Positions 27,642 through 36,852 of a DNA stretch of 64,000 bases are shown in pieces. Made by a program: the position numbers and the translations under genes. Each line of letters opens with the position of its first letter. Within the stretch, counting starts at the first letter, position 1. The notes beneath the pieces are model-generated. The model worked only from the letters and a program-made list of their open reading frames with translations. It was not told the origin of the DNA and searched no databases. The DNA comes from an uncultured Collinsella sp. (GTDB lineage: Bacteria; Actinomycetota; Coriobacteriia; Coriobacteriales; Coriobacteriaceae): contig CAUCKA010000008.1 of the NCBI GenBank assembly GCA_958443265.1, forward strand, positions 22,068 to 86,067. Direction: 5' to 3'.

Positions 27642-28857
27642 GGGTATCGACCTCCTTCGCCGAGCCTCGGCCATCCGCGCCCGCCATAGCGCCGCTGCAA
27701 GAAGCGCCGCCCCGTTCGTCGGGTTCGCCTTCGCCCGATGCGCCTTCCGCCCGAAGCGCACGGCTGAACGCCATCGCAAGCCGGGCATTCTCCTTGCGCG
27801 TGCGCACCGCGACGCGGCACCAGAAACGGGACAGTACCGAAAACGAGTCGCACGTGCGGACCAAAACCCCCTGTTTATACAGGCGCTCGGGGATGTCTTT
27901 CGCCGGCGTGCGGACTAAAAGGAAGTTCGCATCCGACGGCACGACGGAAAGCCCGAGCGAGGAGAGCTCATGGGAAAGCCAAGCTCGCTCGCCCGCCAAT
28001 ACATCGCGCGTGCGCGAGACGTATTCAACGTCCTCCAGGGCGGCGATGCCCGCGGCCTCGGCGACCGAGGAGACGGGCCACGCCTGCCCCGCCCGGCGAA
28101 TCCCCTCGATGAGTTGGGCGTTTCCGCTGATCAGATATCCCAACCGCAACCCCGCCATTCCGTAGAGCTTGGTGAACGCGGAGAGCACGGCCACATGGCG
28201 CGAACACGCGGCGCGTGCGGCCACGCTCCTTTCGCGGGCGTCGGGCGCAAATCCGAGAAAGCACTCGTCCACGACGAGCAGCGCGCCCACCTGCTCGCAG
28301 CGGCAGGCCGCAGCATCGATCACACGGGGGTCGACGAGGCGCCCCGTCGGGTTGTTCGGATTGCAGAGGTACGCCACGTCTCTCGGCCCCTCGATCGCGC
28401 GGGCGAAGGAGGCAGGCACGTCGAAGTCGTCCGCTTCGGAGAGCGGGAACTCCTGCACGCATGCGCCGTAGTACGATGCCGCCTCCGCATATTCAGAGAA
28501 CGTCGGCGCGCACACGACGAGGCGTTTCGAGCGCACCGCCGCGGCGAGCCGCCAGATGATGTCGGACGCGCCCGCGCCGCAGACGATAGTATCTTCGGGA
28601 ATGCCCTGGTCGCGCGCTAGCGCGCGACCGAGGGCGAGGCTTTCCCTATCGGGGTAGGCGTCGATTCGAGAAAGCGCCTTGCAAGCTGCGGCGACGGCGC
28701 GCGGCGAGGGGCCTGCCGGATTCACGTTCACCGAGAAGTCAATGAGGTCGGAGGCACCCCCTTCGCAAGCGATGCCGAGCGATTGCGCGCTGCCCCCATG
28801 CGTGCGGGCGCGCAGGATTCCCCCGGCAGCCCGGGGCGCGGCGTGGTCTTTCCTCAT
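27634..28857 (-). CDS. cobD: L-threonine-O-3-phosphate decarboxylase, aminotransferase-like
   Basis: 407 aa, ATG 28857 in an ATGA overlap with cbiB. It is a PLP fold-type I enzyme near HisC: DFSVNVNPAGPSP at the substrate site, LCNPNNPTGRL, VDECFLGF and the Schiff-base lysine in SAFTKLYGMAGLRLGY. It yields (R)-1-aminopropan-2-ol phosphate, the linker of the nucleotide loop, used by the adjacent CbiB. The last ~40 residues are a Gly/Ser/Glu-rich tail not needed for the fold. A histidinol-phosphate aminotransferase role is possible from sequence but unlikely in this operon. Confidence 0.9.
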   Translation of the reverse strand: MRKDHAAPRAAGGILRARTHGGSAQSLGIACEGGASDLIDFSVNVNPAGPSPRAVAAACKALSRIDAYPDRESLALGRALARDQGIPEDTIVCGAGASDIIWRLAAAVRSKRLVVCAPTFSEYAEAASYYGACVQEFPLSEADDFDVPASFARAIEGPRDVAYLCNPNNPTGRLVDPRVIDAAACRCEQVGALLVVDECFLGFAPDARERSVAARAACSRHVAVLSAFTKLYGMAGLRLGYLISGNAQLIEGIRRAGQAWPVSSVAEAAGIAALEDVEYVSRTRDVLAGERAWLSHELSSLGLSVVPSDANFLLVRTPAKDIPERLYKQGVLVRTCDSFSVLSRFWCRVAVRTRKENARLAMAFSRALRAEGASGEGEPDERGGASCSGAMAGADGRGSAKEVDTRG

Positions 28858-29828
28858 GCCATCGCCCCCACGGCGAGCACGACCGCCGCGCGCGCGGCGC
28901 CGAAGACGACGAGCGCGCATACGGACGCGGCGAGCATGAGCCTTGTCGCCCGGGCGATGTCGCCCCACTCGATTTCGCGGGACGCGTCGCCTATCGTCGG
29001 TTTCTCAACGAGCTTGCCGAAATACACCGCGGGTCCTGCCAGGCGCAGTCCAAGCGCACCCGCGCACGCCGACTCGGTCTGCGCCGCGTTCGGGCTCGCA
29101 TGGCGACGCCTGTCGCGGCGCCAGATGCGCGCCGCCCCGCGCGCGTCGAGCCCGACGATCGGGCACACGGCGATCATGAACAGGGCCGATAACCGCGAGG
29201 GAATCCAGTTCACCGCATCGTCGAGGCGCGCCGAGGCGCAGCCGAAGTCGATGTAGCGCTCGTTTTTGTAGCCCACCATGCTGTCGAGCGTGTTCACCGC
29301 CTTGTACGCCATGCCCAAAGGCGCACCCCCGATCATAAGGTAGAAAAGCGGCGCGATGACGCCGTCGCTCGCGTTCTCCGCCACCGTTTCCACGGCGGCG
29401 CGCGCGACGCCCTGCTCGTCGAGAACAGACGTGTCGCGTCCCACGATGAGCCCGACAGCTTCACGCGCCGCGACAAGGCCGCCCCTCGAGAACGCACGGG
29501 CCACGGCCAGGCTCTGGCGGCGCAGCTCGCATGCCGCGAGAATCTGATAGCTCGCCCATGCCTCGGCCACGAAGCGCAGGCCGGAGTGAACCATGCCGCA
29601 AAGATGCAGGATTCCCCAGGTCAAAAGCCCACACGCAAGCGGAAGCGCCACGGCGAGCACAAGTCCTGCGGCGCGCGTGCCCGCGGACGTTTGCGGGAAT
29701 GCGCGCCGCAGGCGGCCTTCGGCACACGTGATCGCGCGCCCCATGGCGACGACGGGATGGGGAAGCCAGCGCGGGTCGCCGAAGGCAAGGTCGGTCGCGA
29801 ACCCGGCGGCGACGGCAAGAATCGTCAT
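28854..29828 (-). CDS. cbiB: Adenosylcobinamide-phosphate synthase (membrane protein)
   Basis: 324 aa from ATG 29828 (MTILAVAAGFATDLAFGDP), which overlaps the upstream stop as TGATG. Several hydrophobic helices and the CbiB hallmarks DLAFGDPRWLPHPVVAMG and ENASDGVIAPLFYLMIGG are present. It joins aminopropanol phosphate to adenosylcobyric acid at the membrane. It is paired with cobD, which makes its co-substrate. Confidence 0.94.
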   Translation of the reverse strand: MTILAVAAGFATDLAFGDPRWLPHPVVAMGRAITCAEGRLRRAFPQTSAGTRAAGLVLAVALPLACGLLTWGILHLCGMVHSGLRFVAEAWASYQILAACELRRQSLAVARAFSRGGLVAAREAVGLIVGRDTSVLDEQGVARAAVETVAENASDGVIAPLFYLMIGGAPLGMAYKAVNTLDSMVGYKNERYIDFGCASARLDDAVNWIPSRLSALFMIAVCPIVGLDARGAARIWRRDRRRHASPNAAQTESACAGALGLRLAGPAVYFGKLVEKPTIGDASREIEWGDIARATRLMLAASVCALVVFGAARAAVVLAVGAMA

Positions 29829-30829
29829 CACCGGGCATCGCCCCCCGAAGCGGGGCGAACGTCGCGAAGGCAGCGCCCATCCCAGGTGGCGGCCCATGCG
29901 CCGCCCGGCTCGGTATGCACGTCGAAGTATCCAATTTTCGGGACAGCTAGCTCGGAGAGCAATGCTTTCACGGTACCCGCGTGAACGACGAAGACGGCGC
30001 GCCCACTCCCCTGGACGCGCTCCGATTCGCACGCCTCCCGAAACGCCGCGACGACGCGGCGGGTGAAATCGCTCTTGCCCTCGCCATGCGGGCAGCGCGT
30101 CTCGCACCAGGAGTCTACCCAAGCGCGGTAGCGCGCATCCTCTTTAAGCTCGGCGGCGCTTCGCCCCTCGAAGTCGCCGAAATCCATCTCGCGCAGACCG
30201 GGGCACGCAATAAACTCCGCGTTCGGGAAGAGGATGCGCGCCGTCTGGTCGGTGCGGGCCATGCCGCTCGTGATAACACGGAACACGTCACGATAGCACG
30301 CGAGGTCGCGCAAAGCGCGCTCACCCGCGCTCGACAGGGGCTCGTCGGTGCCCGCCCCGCTGTAGCGATGGTCTTCCGTGCCCGCCGTGGCACCATGGCG
30401 CACGAAGACGACTTCCAAAGGCGCGCCCGCACCCTGCGCCCCTCGAGGCGCATCGACAAGGTTTCCTTTGATGACCTGGGGTATCCCGCACGTCATGCGC
30501 ACGACGACATCGGCGCGCGCAGCGAGCGCGCATCCCAGGCGCCCCGCGCGCTCGCGCCATTGGGCGTCTTCCGCACGCATAGGGATGACCCCCGAGCCGA
30601 CCAAGGACAGAATCACTACGTCGAAGCCGATCAGCCGCTCGAGCGCCCGGTCAGCGTCGAGCGCGCGTACGAGTTCCTCAGCACGGTAAGCGACACGGCC
30701 GGCAAAAGCCGCGGGCACGCCGCCCTCCGCAAACTGCGCCGCGTCGACGAAATCGTCCGCCGCGAACCCGAGCTTTTCGCGCACGAAGGTCCTCTTCCCC
30801 GAATGCGCGCCACCTACCACGAGCATCAT
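29828..30829 (-). CDS. CobU-like P-loop domain fused to alpha-ribazole phosphatase (CobC) domain
   Basis: 333 aa from ATG 30829 (ATGA overlap with cobS). Residues about 1–150 resemble CobU: P-loop VVGGAHSGKRTFVREKLG at the start and CGIPQVIKG at the end, the counterpart of CGIPVWMKG in the true CobU encoded nearby. The CobU histidine motif RIxxHRxxR is not visible, so kinase/guanylyltransferase activity is doubtful. Residues about 155–333 are a histidine phosphatase: VVFVRHGATAGTEDHRYSG, LREMDFGDFEGR and VVHAGTVKALL. That domain should remove the 5' phosphate of alpha-ribazole or of cobalamin-5'-phosphate. The fusion is compact; the N-terminal domain's job is unknown. Confidence 0.85.
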   Translation of the reverse strand: MMLVVGGAHSGKRTFVREKLGFAADDFVDAAQFAEGGVPAAFAGRVAYRAEELVRALDADRALERLIGFDVVILSLVGSGVIPMRAEDAQWRERAGRLGCALAARADVVVRMTCGIPQVIKGNLVDAPRGAQGAGAPLEVVFVRHGATAGTEDHRYSGAGTDEPLSSAGERALRDLACYRDVFRVITSGMARTDQTARILFPNAEFIACPGLREMDFGDFEGRSAAELKEDARYRAWVDSWCETRCPHGEGKSDFTRRVVAAFREACESERVQGSGRAVFVVHAGTVKALLSELAVPKIGYFDVHTEPGGAWAATWDGRCLRDVRPASGGDAR

Positions 30830-31593
30830 AGGAGCATGCCCCCCGCCACCAGCATGGCAAGCATCGCGAGCTCGGCCCATTGCAGAAACCATCCGGCCAA
30901 ATCCCCCGTCACCCCGCCGAAGCGGGACAGGGCAACATGGCGGTACCACGCGAGCGCCAAAAGCCCCGCCACAGCCATAAGGGCGCCGACGGCCTGAGCG
31001 CACGCGACCATCCCTGCAGCCGAAGCCGCAGCGAAAGCGCAAAGCGGCACGACGATCGCCGCGCGCTTCTTCGCAGGCGAGAGCCCCGCGGCCATGCCGT
31101 CCGCCCGCGCGGCAGGCCAGCATTCAACGGCGAGCCCCGAAAGCGAGCGGGAGAACACGAGAGAGCACAGAAGCGCGAGGAACGCCCCCGCCGTAAGCGA
31201 CAGCGCGGTGAAAAGGGAAAACTGCAGAATAAGGTACACAACAACACCGATGACCCCGAAGGCGCCCGCTCGCGGGTCGTGCATGATCTCGAGCTTTCGC
31301 TCGCGCGGGGCCCAACTTGCAAGCGCATCGGAGGTGTCGCAGAGCCCGTCTAGGTGGATGCCTCCCGTCACCGCCACAGGCAGCGCCACGAGCACGGCCG
31401 CGACGATGGTCGCGGGCACGCCGAGCAAGTTCGCCACGTACCCCCACGCCGTCATGAGGAAGCCTTCCGCAAGGCCCACCAGGGGAAACGCGGCAAGCGC
31501 ATGGGTTGACCCGAAATCGGTCCAGGCCGATTTCGGGACGGGGATGCGCGAGAACGTTCCGAACGCCGCGCCGATTGCCTCTACTATCTTCAC
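30826..31593 (-). CDS. cobS: Adenosylcobinamide-GDP ribazoletransferase (cobalamin synthase)
   Basis: 255 aa from GTG 31593, overlapping the cobU stop as GTGA. It is a polytopic membrane protein with FGTFSRIPVPKS near the N-terminus and the catalytic metal motif GGIHLDGLCDTSDAL. It joins adenosylcobinamide-GDP with alpha-ribazole(-phosphate), the final assembly step, together with the membrane enzyme CbiB. Confidence 0.94.
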   Translation of the reverse strand: MKIVEAIGAAFGTFSRIPVPKSAWTDFGSTHALAAFPLVGLAEGFLMTAWGYVANLLGVPATIVAAVLVALPVAVTGGIHLDGLCDTSDALASWAPRERKLEIMHDPRAGAFGVIGVVVYLILQFSLFTALSLTAGAFLALLCSLVFSRSLSGLAVECWPAARADGMAAGLSPAKKRAAIVVPLCAFAAASAAGMVACAQAVGALMAVAGLLALAWYRHVALSRFGGVTGDLAGWFLQWAELAMLAMLVAGGMLL

Positions 31594-32138
31594 CTTGTAG
31601 GTCCTTCGCCTTTCATCCACACGGGAATCCCGCATACCACTTCGACTGCGCGGTCGGCCAGCGCCGCCACACCCGCGTTCACGCGCGCGAGCGCGCGCCT
31701 CCATGCCTCGGTCCCTTCATCGTAGCGCATCCCATCGGCGAACACGTCGACGGTGACCACCACCGTATACGCAGCGGCCTGAGCGAGCCGTTCAATGCCT
31801 CCGAGCACCTCGCGCGCCGCAGCGTCGGGGTCACGCGGGGACAAGCCGCCTTCCGCGAAGAGCTCGTTCGCAACCAGGTTGCCCACGTCCTCCAAAAGAA
31901 GCGTGCAGCCGCGCGGAAGCCCGGGCACTGCGGCGCCCACGTCACGCGTGCACTCGAGGGTAGAAAACCCCTTGCCCTCGCGCAGCGCCCGATGGCGCGC
32001 GATGCGGCGGGCGCCCTCTTCCCCGAAGGGCTCCATCGTTGCCAGGTACACGCGGGGGCCGTCGTGCCCGAGGCACAGGGACTCGGCGTAGGCGCTCTTG
32101 CCGCTCGCGGCGGCGCCGATGACGAGTGTCACCGTCAT
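31590..32138 (-). CDS. cobU: Adenosylcobinamide kinase / adenosylcobinamide-phosphate guanylyltransferase
   Basis: 182 aa from ATG 32138 (MTVTLVIGAAASGKSAYAES), ATGA overlap with cobT. The P-loop GAAASGKSA, VYLATMEPF and the guanylylated histidine region ARRIARHRALRE are intact; it ends VVCGIPVWMKG. It phosphorylates adenosylcobinamide and transfers GMP to give adenosylcobinamide-GDP. This is the canonical copy; a degenerate CobU-like domain is fused to CobC two genes downstream. Confidence 0.95.
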   Translation of the reverse strand: MTVTLVIGAAASGKSAYAESLCLGHDGPRVYLATMEPFGEEGARRIARHRALREGKGFSTLECTRDVGAAVPGLPRGCTLLLEDVGNLVANELFAEGGLSPRDPDAAAREVLGGIERLAQAAAYTVVVTVDVFADGMRYDEGTEAWRRALARVNAGVAALADRAVEVVCGIPVWMKGEGPTR

Positions 32139-33277
32139 TTCCCGGCCTCGAAATGCTCGTAAGCAGCCATGCCAGTCGCCGTGAACGTCTTCCCATCCCG
32201 GTACACGCGCAACGCCGAATCCAGAAGGGGCAGATACGCCATGGCGCCCGCGCCCTCGCCCAAGTGCATGCCTGCGTCGAGTGGTGCCTTTATGCCGAGC
32301 TCGCGAAGGAGCTCCTGGCTTGCGGGTTCGCTTGATGCGTGGGTGCCCACGAGGTAGCCCAAGGCGTTGGGGCACAGGCGCGCCGCGCACAGGGCCGCCG
32401 TGCAGGATATGACCCCGTCGAGGAGCGCCGGCGCCTTCGAGGCCGCGGCCCCCAGGTAGAAGCCACACATCGCCGCGATGTCGAAGCCGCCCACCTTCGA
32501 GAGCACGTCGATCGGGTCGGCGGGATCGGGCGAGTTCGCGTCGATAGCGCGCTCGACCACGTCGCGCTTGCGCGCGAGCGATGCGTCCGAGAGCCCCGCG
32601 CCGCGCCCGACGAGGCTCCGCGCGTCCGCCCGGATGAGCACTGCGGCCACCGCCGCCGAGGTGGTCGTGTTGCCGATGCCCATCTCGCCCGAGGCCAGAA
32701 GGCGCACGCCGGCGCGGGCAAGCCCGCACGCGACGGCGATACCGACCTCGATCGCGCGCACGGCCCCATCGCGAGACATAGCGGGGCCGTGCGCGATGTT
32801 GCCGCTCCCCCGCCGCACGTTCGCGCGCACCATGCGCGCGTCTTCTATACCCCGGGCCATACCCACGTCGACGGGCACGACCTCGGCACCCGCGAACGCC
32901 GCCATGCGGCAGGCGCTCGTGGCCCCCTCGCACATGTTGCGCGCGACGGCTCGCGTCACGTCTTGCCCGCTTTGCGACACGCCTTCGGCAACGACCCCGT
33001 TGTCGGAGAAGAATACCGCGAGCGCACGGGGAAACTCGGCCACCTCGGCACTCCCCTGAGCTGCGGCGATACACGCGACGGCGTCTTCAAAGTCGCCCAA
33101 TCCCCCCAAGGGGTGCGCGATGGAATCCCACGCGGCGTACGCGGCGGCGCGGGCACACTCGTCTGCGGGCGCGATCCGGGAGAGCGTGGCTTCGAGCACG
33201 GCGCCCGGCGCCGACGAGAACGCACGCTCGACTTCCTCGCGGATGCAGGCAAGCGCGGTTTCGGTTGCTTCAGCCAT
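32135..33277 (-). CDS. cobT: Nicotinate-nucleotide–dimethylbenzimidazole phosphoribosyltransferase
   Basis: 380 aa from ATG 33277, with GAGAGGAG upstream inside cbiA; the two genes overlap by 8 nt. Diagnostic motifs are FFSDNGVVAEGVSQSG, GEMGIGNTTTSAAVAAVL and GMHLGEGAGAM with the catalytic glutamate. It activates the lower-ligand base to its alpha-ribotide. No lower-ligand synthesis gene (bluB or bza) is in the window, so the base is presumably scavenged or made elsewhere. Confidence 0.95.
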   Translation of the reverse strand: MAEATETALACIREEVERAFSSAPGAVLEATLSRIAPADECARAAAYAAWDSIAHPLGGLGDFEDAVACIAAAQGSAEVAEFPRALAVFFSDNGVVAEGVSQSGQDVTRAVARNMCEGATSACRMAAFAGAEVVPVDVGMARGIEDARMVRANVRRGSGNIAHGPAMSRDGAVRAIEVGIAVACGLARAGVRLLASGEMGIGNTTTSAAVAAVLIRADARSLVGRGAGLSDASLARKRDVVERAIDANSPDPADPIDVLSKVGGFDIAAMCGFYLGAAASKAPALLDGVISCTAALCAARLCPNALGYLVGTHASSEPASQELLRELGIKAPLDAGMHLGEGAGAMAYLPLLDSALRVYRDGKTFTATGMAAYEHFEAGK

Positions 33278-34652
33278 GCAGTCTCCTCTCTACGAACGAC
33301 GCTGCGGCAGACGCGAACGCGCGCGCAACGTCGGGGTTCGCAGGATAGTACACATGCGGGAAGCCCGCCACCAGGGACGGGGTAGTCGTCATGCACGGCC
33401 AGCCCTTGTCGCGCCGGGGCTTCTGCGCCCAGAAGTCGCCGCCCGGGCAGGCGGACTGCCAGTAGTGGAACTCGTGCGCGCGGATGCGTGTGCCGCGCGG
33501 CCCGTAGAGCCCGTCGCGTTGGGAAGTGAGCTCCACGTACCCGAAATGGGACAGCCTTCCCCCGTTCTCGCTTGCGCCCTCAAGGGCGCCCGCAACAGGC
33601 CAGCGCCGCCCCTCGCTATCGGCGATTTCGCGCTGCAGGTACAGAAACCCACCGCATTCGGCGACCGTCGGCATGCCGGATTCCACCGCGCGCCGCACCG
33701 CCTCGCGCATCGGCGCGTTCTCGGAGAGCTGCCGCGCATGGAGTTCCGGGTAGCCGCCCCCCAGATAGAGGGCGCTTGTCCCCCGGGGCAACTCGCTATC
33801 ACACAAGGGGCTGAAAAAGGCCAGCTCGCAACCCAGGTCCTCGAGCGCGCGCAGGTTCTCCTCGTAGTAGAACGAGAACGCCTCGTCACGCGCGACGGCG
33901 ACGATGGGCCGCGCTCCCGCGATCGGCTCCAACCGGTAAGGTTCCTCGCGGATATCGGGTGCCGTCACCGCTATTTCGAGCAAGCGGTCGACGTCGACGC
34001 TCTTTTCCACCAGCTCGGCCATCTTGTCGATGCGCGCGGAGAGCTGCTCGACCTCGTCGGCGGTCACAAGCCCCAGATGCCGGCTTTCGAGCGAGAACGC
34101 CTCGTCGGCGGGGATATTCCCCAAAACCGCGACGCCCGTGTGCTTCTCGATCGCAGGCGCCGCGTAGGCGCAGGCAGCGGCGCTCGTCTTGTTCAGCACG
34201 ACGCCGCGCACGTTCGCACAAGGCAGGAACTCGGCAATGCCGCGGATTACGGCGGCGAGCGATAAAGACGCCCCGCGCCCGTTCACCACTAAAACGACCG
34301 GCGTTTCCGTGTCGCGCGCAACCTGGTAGCTGCTCGCGTCGGCCACGCCGGGCGCCATGCCGTCGTAGAAGCCCATAACCCCCTCGAGCACCGCGACATC
34401 CGCGCCCGCGGCGCCGCGTGCGAGCAGGGCGCGCAGCGTCGGGGCGTCGGTGAAGAAGCCGTCTAAATTGCCCGAGCGCGCACCCACGACGCGGCGATGA
34501 AAGAGCGGGTCAATGTAGTCGGGTCCGCATTTGAAGGCCGCGCATGCAAGGCCGCGACGCGCGAGCGCGCGCAGGAGCGCGCACGTGACGACCGTCTTGC
34601 CGCTCCCGCTCGAGGGCGCAGCGACCATGAAGCGCGGGATGGACGTGCTCAC
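33270..34652 (-). CDS. cbiA: Cobyrinic acid a,c-diamide synthase
   Basis: 460 aa from GTG 34652 (GTGA overlap with cbiET). The N-terminal ATPase domain has APSSGSGKTVVTCALLRAL and FKCGPDYIDPLFH. The C-terminal glutamine amidotransferase domain has ALYLGGGYPELHA and TVAECGGFLYLQ (nucleophile Cys), with REFHYW-like RAHEFHYWQS. It amidates the a and c side chains of cobyrinate with glutamine and ATP. Confidence 0.95.
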   Translation of the reverse strand: MSTSIPRFMVAAPSSGSGKTVVTCALLRALARRGLACAAFKCGPDYIDPLFHRRVVGARSGNLDGFFTDAPTLRALLARGAAGADVAVLEGVMGFYDGMAPGVADASSYQVARDTETPVVLVVNGRGASLSLAAVIRGIAEFLPCANVRGVVLNKTSAAACAYAAPAIEKHTGVAVLGNIPADEAFSLESRHLGLVTADEVEQLSARIDKMAELVEKSVDVDRLLEIAVTAPDIREEPYRLEPIAGARPIVAVARDEAFSFYYEENLRALEDLGCELAFFSPLCDSELPRGTSALYLGGGYPELHARQLSENAPMREAVRRAVESGMPTVAECGGFLYLQREIADSEGRRWPVAGALEGASENGGRLSHFGYVELTSQRDGLYGPRGTRIRAHEFHYWQSACPGGDFWAQKPRRDKGWPCMTTTPSLVAGFPHVYYPANPDVARAFASAAASFVERRLHG

Positions 34653-36121
34653 CGGGCGCCGCCTTCCCCACCTGCGGCGTTGCAGTTAGCAAGCGAGACC
34701 ACCTCAACGGATGGTTTCCCCTCGGCAGAGGGGTCCTCCCCGACAGGTGACTCAACAAGCGCCCCGACATCGGCAAGCTCCTCGGCATCCGCGCCCGCAC
34801 CACGCGCGCTGACGAGGAACACGGGGTTTTGCGCCTTCATAAGATGGTGCGAGCCTACAGCCTCGGCGCGGGCGGCCGACACCTGGCACGCCTCGAACTC
34901 CTTAAAGCGCGAACCCGAAAGGAGCGCGCACGCCTCGGTGAGCGTCTCAACGGTGACGCATGGCACGCACAGGCGAACCTGCGAGTTCTTCTCGAGCGCC
35001 GCCTCCACGATGGAGGGAAGCTCGCCCGCGCTCCCGCCGACGAACACGGCGTCGGGGTCGGGCAGTTTCGCGAGCGCTTCGGGGGCGACACCGGGGACCG
35101 CATGCACGTTGCCGCACCCGAATGCATCCGCGTTCTCTCGGATGAGCCGCACGCCGGCCGCGTTGCGCTCGACCGCCCATACCGATCCCGCTCGCGCGAC
35201 GAGCGCCGCCTCGATCGACACGCTCCCCGTGCCGGCGCCGACATCCCACACGGTGTCGGTCGCGGTAAGGCGCAGCTTCGCGAGCGCGACGGCGCGCACC
35301 TCCTGCTTGGTCATGGGAACGTCGCCGCGGATGAAGAGCTCGTCGGGAATGCCCGAGGAAGCGTACGGCCAGCGGGGGCTCGCGGCGTGGAATGCGCCCG
35401 CAGAGTCCGCCACGAAAGAAGCCGCCGCGGGCGCAGATGCGCCAGCCGGCGCCTCGGAGGCTGCACTAGAGTTCGCAGGCGACCCGGCGCAGCCTGCGAA
35501 CTCGATAAGCATCACGTTCAAGTCGTCGAACGTCTGACCTGCGATTTCACTTGCGGTCGCGCAGGTAATGCGCTCGTCGGGGTACGACAGGCGCTCGGCC
35601 ACCGTCACGCGCGCGTCCTCGAAGCCCGCCTGCACAAGCTCGCCCGAAAGCCGCGAGGGGTCTTCCCCGCCCGACGTGGCGAGGAAGAGCTCACCTGCGC
35701 GCTCGGCCTCGGCCACGATGTCGCACGCCACGCCGTGAGCGCTCACGAAGCGCCAATCCTGCCATGGACGCGCGAGGCGCGCGGCGAGATACGACGCTGA
35801 GCTTATGCCGGGAATGACGCGCACGTCCACCTGCGCGTCGCCGGAGAGCGCCTCCACCAGGCGGCGCGCGCCGCTGAACAGCCCCACATCGCCCGTCATC
35901 ACGACCACGGCGCGCTGCCACGACGCCGCATCGGTGAGCGCGGCGACGATGTCCGCCGTCTTAACGAGCTCGCATCTCACCACGTCGGGCGGCACGTCGA
36001 TGCCGACAAGTGCGCGATGAGCGCCGATGACCACGTCGGCGATGTCGATCGCGTCGAGCGCCGCGCGCGAGAGCAAGTCGGGGTTTCCGGGCCCCGCCCC
36101 GATGATCGTTACCTTTCGCAT
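34649..36121 (-). CDS. cbiET: Cobalt-precorrin-7 C5-methyltransferase / C15-methyltransferase (decarboxylating), CbiE–CbiT fusion
   Basis: 490 aa from ATG 36121, which overlaps the end of cbiH by 13 nt. Residues about 1–210 are a SUMT-family CbiE domain: VTIIGAGPGNPDLLSRAALD and VVMTGDVGLFSGA. An Ala/Ser/Pro-rich linker follows (about 215–260). Residues about 265–430 are the CbiT Rossmann domain: VPMTKQEVRAVALAKL and VWDVGAGTGSVSIEAALVA. The last ~50 residues are a Glu/Ala-rich tail. It methylates C5 and C15 and decarboxylates the C12 acetate. The fusion matches CobL of aerobic pathways, but the rest of the operon is anaerobic. Confidence 0.93.
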   Translation of the reverse strand: MRKVTIIGAGPGNPDLLSRAALDAIDIADVVIGAHRALVGIDVPPDVVRCELVKTADIVAALTDAASWQRAVVVMTGDVGLFSGARRLVEALSGDAQVDVRVIPGISSASYLAARLARPWQDWRFVSAHGVACDIVAEAERAGELFLATSGGEDPSRLSGELVQAGFEDARVTVAERLSYPDERITCATASEIAGQTFDDLNVMLIEFAGCAGSPANSSAASEAPAGASAPAAASFVADSAGAFHAASPRWPYASSGIPDELFIRGDVPMTKQEVRAVALAKLRLTATDTVWDVGAGTGSVSIEAALVARAGSVWAVERNAAGVRLIRENADAFGCGNVHAVPGVAPEALAKLPDPDAVFVGGSAGELPSIVEAALEKNSQVRLCVPCVTVETLTEACALLSGSRFKEFEACQVSAARAEAVGSHHLMKAQNPVFLVSARGAGADAEELADVGALVESPVGEDPSAEGKPSVEVVSLANCNAAGGEGGAR

Positions 36122-36852
36122 GGAATCTCCCGATACCCGCGCGGCGTGACCATACGGCCGCCTACGCGCTTCGTGTCCGCGTTGCCGACGAACACGGTGG
36201 TGAACATGTCTGCATCGAACTCCCCCAGCTCGGAGAGCCTGCACATACCCGACTGCTGCCCCTCGCGCCCGATGTTGCGCACCCAGCCGCAGAGCGTGTC
36301 GGGGGCCTTCCATTCGAGCATAATCTTCGCCGCGCGCGAGAGCCTGTCGGCGCGCTTTCTGCTGCGCGGGTTGTACAAACAGATGCAGAAGTCGGCGCTC
36401 GCCACGGCGGCGAGCCTGCGCTCGATGACCTCCCACGGCGTGAGCAGGTCAGAGAGCGACACGACCGCGAAATCGTGGGCAAGCGGGGCGCCGAGCACCG
36501 CCGACCCGCTCTGAGCCGCGGTGGCCCCGGCGATAACTTCCACGTCTACATCGGGGTAGTCCTCCGCAAGCTCCAGCACGGGGCTCGCCATGCCGTACAC
36601 GCCCGCGTCACCGCTGCACACGAGCGCCACGGCTTCTCCGCTCTGCGCGCGCGAAAGCGCCAGGCGGCACCGTTCGACCTCGTGCATCATCGGCGTCGCG
36701 AGATGCGCCGCGTCGGGCACGGCGGCGAGCGCGAGCTCCACGTATTTCGTGTACCCCACAACGATGTCGGCCGCCTCGAGCGCGCGCCGAGCCGCAATCG
36801 TCATGCCGTCGGGGCCGCCCGGGCCAATCCCCACCACGAAGAGCTTTCCCAT
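36109..36852 (-). CDS. cbiH: Cobalt-precorrin-3 C17-methyltransferase
   Basis: 247 aa. ATG 36852 overlaps the cbiG stop (TGATG) and is 5 nt from GGAG, so it is preferred to the GTG at 36855. SUMT-family features are LFVVGIGPGGPDGMTIAARR, VALVCSGDAGVYGMASPVLE and YNPRSRKRADRLSRA. The long CobJ/CbiH ring-contraction signature fits. It methylates C17 and contracts the ring to the corrin skeleton. Confidence 0.93.
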   Translation of the reverse strand: MGKLFVVGIGPGGPDGMTIAARRALEAADIVVGYTKYVELALAAVPDAAHLATPMMHEVERCRLALSRAQSGEAVALVCSGDAGVYGMASPVLELAEDYPDVDVEVIAGATAAQSGSAVLGAPLAHDFAVVSLSDLLTPWEVIERRLAAVASADFCICLYNPRSRKRADRLSRAAKIMLEWKAPDTLCGWVRNIGREGQQSGMCRLSELGEFDADMFTTVFVGNADTKRVGGRMVTPRGYREIPCER

